Part shown: piece after piece, positions 1 to 10,366 of the stretch
Numbering within the stretch: position 1 is the stretch's first letter
How the letters are laid out: every line of letters begins with the position of its first letter
NCBI GenBank assembly: GCA_018873245.2
Contig: JAEMBT020000001.1
Span: 8,900,220-8,964,219 of the forward strand
Length of the DNA: 64,000 nucleotides
Source: Archegozetes longisetosus
Lineage: Eukaryota > Arthropoda > Arachnida > Sarcoptiformes > Trhypochthoniidae
Reading direction: 5' to 3'
Notes under the pieces: generated by a model
Told to the model about the DNA's origin: nothing
Databases searched by the model: none
The model's input: the letters and a program-made list of their open reading frames with translations, nothing else
Program-made: the position numbers and the translations under genes

Positions 1-14
1 ACTTTAAGATAAAA

Positions 15-1430
15 ATGGATACTTTTGACATAAGTAAAGCTTTACCGAATGAACTTATATTAGACTCGGCTGAAACTTATTTATATAAAATTGGGTTATG
101 TCTGACTTCTCCAAATCCTACAAAAAGGTCTAAATTCAATAATCCTCTACTAGTTTTTACGATCATTATTATCTCAATCTTAAAAACTTCAGTTCCATTA
201 TTCCTTGAAGTTAAGAATGAATATTTTTCCAAAATTATCGGAGACTTATCTTATTTAATTGATGTAAGAATCCATCTCATTATTGCATTTGTTCTCCTTC
301 AACTTTTGGCTCTATCATCACAACTTATATATTATTATAATTACAAGAATGGTATTAAACCTAATTATCTTAAAGTATTTGAAATGATGTCGGGTCTGAT
401 TTCACCAAAAAGTATTGGATTAACAAATAGACACCAAATCTTAAAATTAATAAAATTATCAAGAAATTTGTTTTTTGTCTGTAAACAGACTACTGAAAGA
501 TTATTGCCAATATCCGTATTCATCACTGTTATGTCATTATATTTTATGAAATGCTCAGTCATAGAAATAATTATATTTGGTATTCCTAGTAGTCTACTAA
601 TTACGTGGCTCTGTTATTATATGTATTCAATCAATTTATGGCAAATCATTTATTTCTACATAATTTGCAAATACATTAAAATTAAACTTATAGAGTCAAA
701 TCATCAAATTTCAATAGTGAGAGATAAAAGAAATCATAAATTTATTGGTACATGCATCAGTTCATTGAATTCATTATATTCTGAAGTCAATAAATACAAT
801 GAGAATTTTTGGTCGAAGTATTTGTTAACAATTTGGTTGATCTATGGTTCAGCTATTATTTTTATTCTGTATAGTATTTTATTCTTTGAGATGAATATAG
901 TTTTAAAGTTTTTTGTAGGATATCTGATAATACTTTTAATTCTTGGATTTATTATTATTATAAACACTGCCTCATCAGTTAACTTTGAAGCGAATAAAAT
1001 CTATAAAACATCTAATAAACTGATGGCTTCTCAAGTAAATCCTAATTTCAGAAGAAATTTTAGTTTGACTTCTTATAACTCTATCCAGCGTCAAATTAAG
1101 GTAATGACAAAATTTTATACATGACAAACATAGGAAATAATAAGACATAACTTTTGAAAGGGTTTAAATATATATGGCACAATAGATTTCTTCGATTTAT
1201 TTATTTATTTTTGATAGTTAATGGCATTCATAGAAAGACTTGGTCAGAAAAACGTCGGATTTTCGTGTTGGAAATTGTTTACTATTAATCACTTCCGATG
1301 CTATGAAGTAATTCTTACTTTGTTATTTGTAATTTAGTTCAATTTAATCAAAAGATTAATAAAGTTTTTCCAACAGATCATTACTTTTCTGGTATTACTA
1401 TTTTTGAAAATAATACAAATTTCCAATTAA
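15..1430 (+). CDS. Gustatory-receptor-like 7TM chemoreceptor, copy 1 (complete)
   Basis: Multi-pass membrane protein of the arthropod gustatory receptor (7tm_7) type, presumably a ligand-gated channel subunit of chemosensory neurons. Exons read from conserved splice sites: 15-1100, 1218-1307, 1377-1430, all phase 0, giving 409 aa; introns are 117 and 69 bp. Hydrophobic segments lie near residues 44-64, 86-108, 163-178, 184-219, 268-292, 295-317, with TM7 at about 380-405. Exon 2 carries VGFSCWKLF and exon 3 carries ITFLVLLFLKIIQ then stop, matching the GR pattern of a conserved C-terminal helix beginning T-Y/F and ending in Q, though the spacing to Q is longer than in the insect TYhhhhhQF motif. 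Without exons 2-3 the reading frame runs through the donor and ends falsely at 1124. First member of a same-strand array; it shares a nearly identical tract with copy 6. Ligand unknown. Family call is by topology and motif, so fairly but not fully secure. Confidence 0.8.
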
Positions 1431-2448
1431 ACATTCAGTACCAACATAAAATGGATGAAGTTTCGTACTTTTTATGGTTTACTGTCAAAAAGTCTTTTAT
1501 AAGTCATCCTTTCACCTATATTTGAATTTATTCACATATATCTATAAATATATTGCAAATTTTAAATTGAAGGTTTGGACACCATTCATAGATGAATATG
1601 AAATATTCAAGCTTAATCTTAACTACCACATCTCAATCTGTTCTTTACGGAATAATTTCAAATCAGATGACTAAACACAATTTTTTGGTAAATTACTGGA
1701 ATTTTAGACCACCGTTTTTTATCCCAAGAAATATGTTGTACTTTCAATCGATCTATTTGGATTACTTAAAAGTCCTTGAAATTAATCTCTTTAACGGTTT
1801 TATAAAATATACAGGTAAATAATTTTAATTCTTTATTTCACATAATAATTCTTTTTTATTAACTATATTTAAAGAAGAGATCAATTTTCAAGTTTATTCT
1901 TAGCCTGTTGGATCAAAAGCATCGATAACAATGTTATAATTAACATTAATGAGCTTTTCAATGTGCATTATAACGTAGAATCCGAATATGCATTTGATCT
2001 TGCTCTATACTACGGGAAAATAATTTTTTTCGACCTTTTACTTTTCAACACATCTTCGATTAGTATCAAAAATATAATTTTCAAAAAATGTAAAACAGTC
2101 ATTCGACCTAAAATACACAAAACTATAAATAAAATGTTTAGAATAGATAATAATCAGGTTTGCAAACTTGAGTTTAGGTTTATACAAATGAATGATATAA
2201 TAATCAATGATATGTCAAAGCTATTTTAACCTCAAAGTAACTTTCTTCATAATAGTTGAGCACATACTTTATCGTATTGTAAACATAATAAATTCACTTA
2301 ATAAAACCTTGAATCAAAATAAACATTAATTGAATAATATTTTATATATTTAACGAACAAATAAATTTTTTGATCGAATTAACCAATATTAAGTCATCGA
2401 ACAAAGATTAACATTTGTATATCGGGGTTAACTATTAAAATAAATCTA
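1431..2448. other. Intergenic, GR 3' flank
   Basis: No gene seen. The first ~200 bp resemble the sequence after the other GR stop codons (14046-14230, 33742-33930, 40457-40630, 42690-42880). The part near 2100-2230 resembles 11475-11580. Short reading frames here have no recognisable similarity and are probably decayed duplicated flank. Confidence 0.5.
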
Positions 2449-3832
2449 CAAAGTGTCCCAAAATTAACGCTTCATTTATTATTTTAAATAAATTTAAAAC
2501 GGAAAAAGATATCAACAAAATTTAAAAAGTATAATAAGCAGTAAGCAGTGCAGATTAATGGATTAAATTTTCAAAGTGTCCGCCCTCATCGGCTACTAAA
2601 TGGTGAAGTCTCATTTGAAAACTATCAATCACTCTTTTGAGCACTTCGCTTCTGATTCCCTCAACTTCTCTCTTTATGGCCAATTTAAGCTCATCAATGG
2701 TGTTTGAAGCACTACTGAAGATCTTATCCTTGAAATGTCCCCTAAGAAAGTAATCAAGCGGCATAACATCTGGAGAGAAGGGGCCATTTGATACCGCCTT
2801 CCATGTGGCGCTCGACATCCAAGTCAATAATTCGATCTCTAAATGTGTCTATTAGATTCTTGAAGACTCCAGTTGTCCGATGGGATCTTGCACCGTCTTA
2901 TTGAAACCAATAGCCATGAATACAGCGACGTTTTTATATTTCTGGCAGAAATTTGTCTTCCAAATTCCTTTAGTATTTTTCGGCGGTGAAATTTCCATCA
3001 ATGAATATTGGTCCTATAATGGAGGTAGATAATAGAGCATACCACACAGTGACCCGTTTAGGATGTAGTGGTTTGGCAATAGCAATATGGGGATTCTCAA
3101 AACCCCAATGGAGCCAGCCCGCTTATTGACGAAGCCTCTGAGATGGAAGTGGGCTTCATCAGAAAACCATATCTTCACAGAATCCAATTCACACTTTTCA
3201 ATCTTCTCAAGCATAACATTGGCAAAATGAAATCTTTCCACATTATGGACAGTCAGCCGATGGTGCAATTGAGTCTTGTAAGGGCACAAGCCAATTTTGT
3301 TCCTGACGATGTTGTGTAGTCTTGACTTAGATATTCCCAATTGCTGCACTACACCCCTGATGGATTTATCAGCATCCTTTTCTTCAAAAAATTGTTTTGC
3401 TCTTTCGATGTTCTTTTCGGTGGTCATTGTGGTCGGACGACCAGCTTTATCTTCTCTGTAATCGAGTACGCTTCCGGTCTCTTTAAATTTAACTATAAGT
3501 CCAAAGAAGTAATTAACAAAAATCGAGTTTTTTAAGTCTAATTTCTCGCCTTGAAATTGAGAATCTTACAGGCGCTGTATGTCGTCCATATTTCTTTTCG
3601 TATTAAGTTTGAACTGGTTTTATGCATTTATTAAAATAATAATCTTGCACAATGAATATACGCCGATCCAAACTCAACTTTGTAAACAGGTAGGTGTTTT
3701 TTTTTATAAATTTTCGGTTATTTACAACCTACATATCTTGGGATATTATGACTATTTAAATTTTAATCATAAATAAAATAGTTTAAATTTTAATTTTAAA
3801 GATTGATGAAGTGTCAATTTTTGGAGACTTTG
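2449..3832 (-). mobile_element. Mariner-like transposon, 1.38 kb
   Basis: Flanked by TA on both sides (2447-2448, 3833-3834) with terminal inverted repeats of about 22 bp that match at 19 positions by eye; the left end starts CAAAGTGTCC. The length is typical for mariner. It contains a broken transposase on the minus strand. Confidence 0.75.
2555..3565 (-). pseudogene. Mariner transposase, broken
   Basis: DDE/D transposase of the inserted element. The open frame begins upstream of 3427 and carries a linker GRPTT, a helix-turn-helix (SIRGVVQQLGISKSRLHNIV), then WFSDEAHF with the first catalytic aspartate. A second block at 2827-2555 has the DVMPLDYFL motif, where the third acidic residue sits in mariner proteins, and the normal C-terminal tail. 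Between about 3013 and 2828 the frame is lost, so at least one frameshift disables it. The N-terminal ~135 bp (3565-3428) is open in the same frame as the HTH but has no clear start codon. Family assignment is by recognisable motif order, not a search. Confidence 0.8.
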
Positions 3833-4672
3833 TAATAGTCGCAAAAATTGCTTTTTATTATAAAATTTTTAATGATTTATTATCAACTTTGCAGCACACG
3901 CTCAAATTTATTTAATTAAAACATGATTCCCTTACAAGTAAAAATGAGTTTAGAAGCTCAGACATATCATTGATGATCCTGTCTTTCAAATATTGATTTT
4001 GTAGTTGAAACGCACATTTTAATAATCAAACAATTATATAATTAATATAACAAAATTCAACAAGTAATGCCCGTACTATGCTTACAAAAACTATTCCACA
4101 CACTTTGAGTCAAAATTTGTATGAAAAATTAATAGATTCTCAATTATGAACAAAATGTCTAGAAACTAGTCTAGAAATACCAATATATGACAGATGGGAA
4201 TATAATTAATGACTTAGATATAATATATCCTATTCATCCAAATTTAAAGATTGCTTTAGTTGATTGAGCGCCGTCTTTAAAAGTGTCAAATATTGAATAG
4301 AAATGATGTGCCAGTTAAAGCTATTCATTTTCATTAATAAGAAATATTTGAATGAGTTGTATTTGACGTTAATACAATATTAATGCTAATTATAATATGT
4401 TAATTACAATATTGAATATTTTACTTGGTTCTTTATAATATTTTTAATTGAACCCAAAAAGTTGCATAAACCACTAAATGAAAAAGTATTGAAACATTTT
4501 TGATAACTGTATAAAGTTAATCAAGTCTATTATACTTAATTAAATTGTCAAACAGTTTTTAAGTTTTCTGCTTAAACATCTGTGGTTACTTTTCTGTCTC
4601 AGACTTTTCAAATAACAGAAATCAGTCGGAGTCTGAGCTTTTTTGCTGAACATGTTTTATAATTTCGAGAAC
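3833..4672. other. Intergenic, duplicated flank
   Basis: AT-rich and without a supported gene. The stretch around 3890-4000 is a diverged copy of 12120-12250, again part of the duplication that made the GR array. Confidence 0.45.
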
Positions 4673-5320
4673 CTACAAATCTTTATCTCTACTTGATTTT
4701 TCGAAGATCTCAATGTCTATATGAGCACCAAATTCATTTATATTCAGAGCCCATGAATGTTTATCATTCAGTATTTCTTCACAACTTGGTCTCTTATTCG
4801 ATCGATTAGATGTCATTATTTCGCATAAATCATTCAAAACTTGATATTTACTATTAAGAGGAGGGCTAATATCACTCATGTAACCCCTAAAAATTTTAAT
4901 TTAAATTAGAGAGTAGTTTTTACTTCAAATAGAGATGATACTCATTACCTGTTTGGGTCAATATCGAATAATTCCTGAGCGATAACATCCATGCTATAAA
5001 TGTCTGCTTTAATGTCGTATTTTCTTTTATTCAGTACTTCTGGTGCAGCATAGATAATGTGTTCTCGATTTCCAGTATGTGATTGTTGTGCAAATTCATA
5101 AATTGTCACTAAAACAGTCTCCAATTCTTGCATAAGATCTCCTGTGGCAATCGATTTTTAGCATTATATTGTCTGGTCTTAAGTCTCTGTGAATGAGTGG
5201 TTTTTCTCTCGTATATAAATATTGAACACTCACTAATATTTCAATAAATATTTCACTCGCTAAATAATAACCCAATGGTGTTAAACTATCTTCTCTTTTA
5301 AGGTTTGAGTCCCTATTTAT
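4673..5320 (-). pseudogene. Protein kinase domain remnant (C-lobe), frameshifted
   Basis: Minus-strand Ser/Thr-kinase-like C-lobe. From about 5320 the frame reads LASEIFIEILVSVQYLY, then the catalytic loop HRDLRPDNIML. A one-base shift follows at the place expected for the DFG motif (near 5115). The next frame reads YAAPEVLNKRKYDIKADIYS (activation-segment APE and subdomain IX). A 62-bp intron (4948-4887) has good GT-AG sites and matching phase 2, and the last exon has NRSNKRPSCEEIL, the subdomain XI arginine, ending at 4673. No N-lobe (glycine loop, VAIK lysine) is visible upstream, where stops appear, so this is a 5'-truncated and frameshifted copy, or a gene whose front exons are too diverged to see. 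The intron shows it is not a retrocopy. Kinase identity is secure, subfamily not. Confidence 0.75.
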
Positions 5321-6680
5321 ATTTATTTATTCAAGGTTTCTATTTATTCAAAGATATTGCAATATAACTTCGTAGTAAAACAATTTCTTTAACTTACTTT
5401 ATTGAGTAACACGAGGTGAAAGTCACTTAATACATATTTGCTTACCGCTTTTATAGGAAAATTTCTCCCAAAATTGGGGCAGAAACTTATAAGAGTTTAC
5501 GCTAATAATAGGGGGAGTAAGTAGGATGTTAAGTAATAGCTTTAGATGGGTTTGCTACAATGTTGAGGGTTAGGATTGTATTCCCCTATGACGAACTCCT
5601 CTTCATAATTTATGTCTGACCACGGGAAAGTATAGTTTAGGCTGTGGGAAAAATTTAAATGGAAAAGTCTTTGCAATTAGTCCCCCCTTTAGGGTGTCCG
5701 TCTCTGGATACAGCTAATATACATTTCATTAAGTGATTTACAATGAATAAATATGATGATCAATACAAATTAGTAATTATATAAATTGATATTAGGTACA
5801 TATATAGAAATGATAAAAAAACTTTAATAAAATTATATTTAAATATAAAATTAAAATTAATTAAATTAGTATTTGGTGAAATATAATTTCTTGTTTGAGT
5901 TAACTTTTGAGTAAACGCGTAATTTTGTGACAAACGGTCGTACTTTGTGTTAAGTGCTTGTTCTGAGAATGCGCGTGTTATAATAATTTTAAAACGAAAG
6001 GCACCAAAAAAACGTGTTTTTCAAAACATCTGTATAAGTGAGATTTTTTATGCATAATTTGGTGTATAAAAAAATTACTCGAGCTCTAAATTGGGGGTAT
6101 TGTGAATCTTGGTTATCTAACTTCTTGAGCTGATTATTATTGAATTTATTTTGGTGAGTAAAAGATTTCTGTACTAAATGGTGTATAACTTAATAAAATA
6201 TTGTCTTTTATAGGTTATATTCATTTAACTATGTCAGATAATGATATGTGTTTTATGGTTATGGTTTTTCTTAACTTGTTAAATTAAAATTTTCTTTTTT
6301 TAGCTCATAAGCGTTTTGCAATAAGTGGAGACGTGAATCTGTTGCCGGAAATGTAAGACCTACCTCTTTCCCATCTGAATATAATACGAGGTCGAAATCT
6401 GTAAAATCTTCGATGAAAACCGATTTTGTGCCAGTAGTATATGGGTACGTTGAGGGGTGGAGAAATACCACCGGTACGAACCACGAAAAGTCATAAAAGA
6501 TAAAATGGTGAAGATATTGAATCCGTAAAGTTCGATCAAAATATGCATAAAATCTCGCAAAATTGCAATAAAGAAAGGGCAAATTATGAAGTACGACATG
6601 AGGTATGAGATAGTAGTTTGTCAATTCGCAAGTATTAGGTGTTTCTTAGTTTTTCAAATGTTGCTCAAAATAATGTTTAA
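5321..6680. other. Intergenic with a GC-richer block
   Basis: No gene supported. 5400-5720 is richer in GC with G/C runs (for example near 5510 and 5690), looks like old repeat DNA, and encodes nothing recognisable. The frames at 6271-6624 (minus) are uninterpretable. Confidence 0.4.
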
Positions 6681-7016
6681 AACTTTTTTTCTGTTGTTGT
6701 TTCCCCCTGCACAGCCCACAACTAAGACAAGGGGTCGCCGCTTTTACTCAGTAGTATCGCAGCGAGGATAGTGCCACAGTTTTAAGAGGACACACCTGAG
6801 CCCTCCTAGTCTGTCGTCTGGTGGTCTCAGAGACTAGACTCTACCGAGTTACGTCCCTCGGTTTGAGACCGCGGTCGTCGAAGATCCCCCTGAGCCTTCT
6901 CTTCCCTACCGGCCCAGTGTTACCTGGGTAGAAGGATACGCCACAGCGGAATTCGAACGCGCTCCCCAAGGGTTGCTCTGTCAGTGTTTTGACCACTACG
7001 CCAACAGACTTGGGTC
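6681..7016 (-). mobile_element. tRNA-derived SINE
   Basis: About 335 bp, GC-rich against an AT-rich background. Read on the minus strand it begins with a tRNA-like head: an A box (TTGGCGTAGTGG, 7004-6993), then a B box (GCGTTCGAATTCC, 6960-6948). An unrelated body follows, with a 3' tail of AAC repeats and A-run (about 6705-6681). This is the standard pol III SINE order. The short direct repeat GTTTAA occurs on both sides (near 6675 and 7019) and may be the target duplication. Confidence 0.75.
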
Positions 7017-7065
7017 TGTTTAACAACTTGTACGTTACATGAACTGCAAAGCATTTTATTATATA

Positions 7066-7605
7066 TTAGGAGTACCGGAAAGAAACCGCGCATTTTATGG
7101 ACATAATTAGCACATAATTTATTATCAGAATTCAATTTTTTACAAATCGATTCCATTTCTTAATTGAAAGTTGCAATATTAACCATTTATTTTTTGTTAA
7201 TAATTATTTTAAAAATTGTGTCTAACCCAATGTCTGACTACAAACCCGATAAGAACCACATTCGGCATTGTATACTTTATGAATACGGCCGGGGATCTAA
7301 TACAACGGTGGCCGCCAAAAACATTTGCGATATCTATGGCCAAGTATTGAGTGTCCGTCAATGTCAGGAGTGGTTCAGTAGGTTTCGATCAGGTGACCAT
7401 AGCCTGGAATATCGCCCGAAATCCGGTCGACCAGTTTTATTGGACAATGATGTCCTGCGGTCAGAGCCTGAGATTTGATACAGAGATGCGAAGATGTCAT
7501 CGATAATGAAGGCGAATATATAATCGCTTAGAATTTAATTACAATTAGTTTAATAAAATTAATTTTTTTGTCATTAAATGCGCGGCTTCTTTCCGGTACC
7601 CCTAA
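7066..7605 (+). mobile_element. Internally deleted mariner (540 bp), family A
   Basis: TA-flanked element with long inverted ends: left starts TTAGGAGTACCGGAAAGAAA, and the right end is its near-perfect complement. Inside, an open frame from the ATG at 7230 to 7478 encodes the mariner HTH_48-type N-terminus (AAKNICDIYG, CQEWFSRFRSGD, SGRPVLLDND). It is followed directly, in another frame, by the last residues of a mariner transposase (EGEYI, then stop near 7530). The catalytic domain is missing, so this is a non-autonomous deletion derivative. Confidence 0.85.
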
Positions 7606-8052
7606 TAATTGATTACTTTAATGCTTATATGAATTGCATTCAGAGTAATAACCGTCTGTTCTTGATTTATTTTTTGAAAACTCAAATATGCTTTTCGTAG
7701 TTTTGCAGTAAGAGCAGCGCTTTTCGTCCATTTACATAAATGAAATTTTATTAGTCCCTTACAATGCCCTACAAAAAATTGTTTCTTTATCTAAGGAGAA
7801 TAAAAGGCATTGTGAAACTTGTAACAAATCAATTTCAAAAGCAAATTTTGCAAGAGGTATGAGAATATTGCATCAAAATCAAGAACTATCGACTTCTGAT
7901 TAACCTTAATCTTCAAGATCAGGAGCCAAGCAAAATTCTTCTGCAAATAATCTTCTGGAGGAGGGAGAATGTTTTATACTACTACATTTCCCTTATTTTT
8001 CTCATAAAAACTATGATATTATAATATAAAGCAAGTAAAATATTATGAAATG
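7606..8052. other. Intergenic, possible zinc-finger relict
   Basis: Around 7800-7880 one frame reads HCETCNKSISKANFARGM, like a C2H2 finger (C-x2-C, F, R) whose first histidine is replaced. Stops surround it. No gene is supported. Confidence 0.3.
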
Positions 8053-8424
8053 TACAGCCTTTTACAAAACTATTTAGTACTGTTTGAACGCTTATAGGAT
8101 TTGACTAGATCATTCGATATTGATGCGATTTGTTTTAAATTAAAGAAAAACTCCCCAGAAATTTATATATATAATTAAGCAAATGCAAAAATTACAAAGG
8201 AAATATTTTATTTTTAAAATATGTTAAAGTTCATGATTTAAAATGTCAAAATTCTATTAATTCATTAATTAATCAAATTCAGTTATTCAATTTAACTTTT
8301 CTGTAAATGAATAAATTTCTGAAGAGATTTTCTTTGTTTTAAAACAAATCGCATCAAAATCGGACCATCAAATGATTTTTTATTATCTCTCAAAGAGTAC
8401 TAGATAGTTTTGTAAAAGGCTGTA
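8053..8424. repeat. Foldback element
   Basis: Inverted arms: 8053 onward (TACAGCCTTTTACAAAAC) pairs with the sequence ending at 8424, and an inner segment (GCGATTTGTTTTAAA near 8133) pairs with 8338-8355. No coding capacity; MITE-like. Confidence 0.7.
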
Positions 8425-9195
8425 TGTCTCACTATTGAATCTATCTTTGATTCTTTTAAGTGGACCTAAACCACGTGCAGATACGATGCCAAAAACAGAC
8501 ACTGACTTTTGCCCAGATTTTTTTCCCTTGATTGGTGAAGGTGATAAAGTTATTTTGAATGATAAACTGAAGCAACTCGTGTACTTTTAATCATCGTTGG
8601 TGGTTCATTTATAAGCAGCCCATCAACAAAACCCTAACTTCACTTTTTCCATTGAATAAAATATAAGGTAAAGCTATCAGAGCTAAAGAGGAAAAAGAAA
8701 AAACAAAGCAATCTCGTGATTTTACAAAGGTCTCAAGTTTGATCCCTTGCGTATAACTTTTCTAGTTGCAAACTCCACCTTTATTACATGGGTAGTATAG
8801 AAATCCTTCTCATACGTAGCGTTATTTCATGTTAACACTTAATCTGAAGTGTTTTTTATCGATTCTCACTAGCTTGTCAAGATGACATTGGCGTCGGAAT
8901 ATATAAATTACTGTAGGTACAACTCAGTCAATATTATGAAGAAAGTTTTAAATTTCGTTGAAAGTATGTTTATCAACCTTTTTACTCTGTAGTTTTCACT
9001 TTTTAAGTTATATCCTTTTAATTGAAAAATAATTCTTTACTACTTATTAACAGTTTACTCAAGCTGCACATTCTTCTAGAAAATCATAAAATATCCCAAA
9101 GGTAAAAAGTGCAAATGAGTAAAAGTATTCTTTATAGCATGAGATTATTTCCTTTAGAAACTACTTGGTACCCTTATTACAGGATTGCCACTAAC
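8425..9195. other. Intergenic
   Basis: AT-rich, with no gene seen. A possible splice acceptor (TTATTACAG, about 9180) just before the LRAT gene start could end a 5'-UTR intron. Confidence 0.35.
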
Positions 9196-9835
9196 ATGTA
9201 CTTCAACGTACTTCTATTAATTGGTTTTGCCTGCTTCCACAAGACATACTCTGTTGTTGCTATCCTGGGACATTCTCGAAGTGGGGGGGGGGGGAACGAA
9301 AATGTGGCGATGGCACTAAAGTTAATGGAAACTACTGTGGATACGGCTCATGCGACTGGTTTGGCTGTAAATGTGATGGTGGATGTCGAAATGCGAACAC
9401 AATGGTGAACTTTCAAGCAGGTGATGCATTAGTGTGCCACATGAAAACAATCGTTACGATAGAAATTTATCATGTTATGTTGGCCATCAACAATCAGGAA
9501 GTAATTAATGTTGATGGTGGGTCGAAGAGCGATAGCAGAGCCAGGGTTACAAAAAAAGCTTTGACTCAGCACGAGGAGGAATGACTCATTGTTATGTGGA
9601 GACAGAACTCTACGATAGAAAAGCCAAGGAGATGTATAACGAGCGCCCCTACTATGATCATATAGCAGTGGAAAGAGCGCAGCGAAGTGTAGACAGTAAT
9701 GCAGGTAAAACTGTTTATTACGATTTATGGAATTATAACTGCGAACACTGGGTTACGTGGTGGAAGTATGGTGTTCAATTTAGCTTGCAAACAAAATTTA
9801 ATGACTGGGATAAATATAGATGGTTGCCAGGATAA
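9196..9835 (+). pseudogene. Secreted Diedel-like motif plus LRAT-domain protein, two frameshifts
   Basis: Three consecutive frames make one protein. (1) ATG 9196 starts a signal peptide (MYFNVLLLIGFACFHKTYS). (2) From before 9303 a second frame reads CGDGTKVNGNYCGYGSCDWF, then GCKCDGGC, a cysteine pattern I recognise from the insect Diedel family. It continues without stop into an LRAT/NlpC-P60 fold: FQAGDALVCH, then IYHVMLAINN with the catalytic-type histidine. (3) After about 9575 a third frame carries the C-terminal half with YNCEHWVTWWKYG, the LRAT nucleophile motif NCEH, and stops at 9835. Shift 1 lies between the signal peptide and 9303, where there is a run of 12 G (9283-9294). Shift 2 lies near a run of 7 A (9552-9558). 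Each is compatible with one missing base. So it is a recent pseudogene or carries homopolymer errors. LRAT-fold proteins are acyltransferases/phospholipases; the role of the fusion is unknown. LRAT call strong, Diedel likeness moderate. Confidence 0.65.
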
Positions 9836-9992
9836 ACTACAAAAGCAACGATGGCCGGCCTGAGTCCTACGGGGGACCATCACTAACAATGTACTATACA
9901 CTTGGTTAACCACGCTATGTGCCTTCCTCTGCTCAACATCAACTCTTAAATTGCTTGAATATAAAAAATAGTCTAAATTGTATTTAAGGTAG

Positions 9993-10366
9993 TTAAATAG
10001 TAGAATTAACACAGTGAAGACATAGGTTAAAGTTAATCGATGTTTGCAATTCAGTAGAAATATTCAATTTCAAAGCTTGCATTTTTAGGCATGTTGCAAA
10101 TTTAGATTTTTTAGATTTCTGAGAGTAAATCTTGATTCTTTCTTGATCATACTTTTGAAGAAATGTGTTAACTTCAATTCTACAAGTTTTTTCACATTTG
10201 TAACAACGTATATTAATATATCTAAAAGTCAAATTCCATAATTTCATCATAAGAAAATATATGAATAATGGATTAAGTTTCGTTTCTTCATAGTCAAAGC
10301 AAGATAAAGTTCTCTCGTCATCACACCATTCACAGGTGCAATTCACAAATTTCTTGGCAACTTCAG
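9993..10366 (-). other. Possible terminal exon of an unknown gene
   Basis: A minus-strand open stretch directly downstream of a good acceptor (CTCCACTCTAG, exon start at 10366). It encodes a cysteine-rich segment (NCTCEWCDDE, CYKCEKTC) around a hydrophobic patch (FIYFLMMKLWNL) and stops at 9993. No family recognised, and the upstream exon was not found. It may be a real last exon or chance. Confidence 0.3.

Noticed and set aside
365-562. Minus-strand frames inside GR exon 1 (also 12986-13195, 25103-25306, 36959-37156)
   Set aside because: They recur at the same place in each copy as antisense shadows of the receptor codons.
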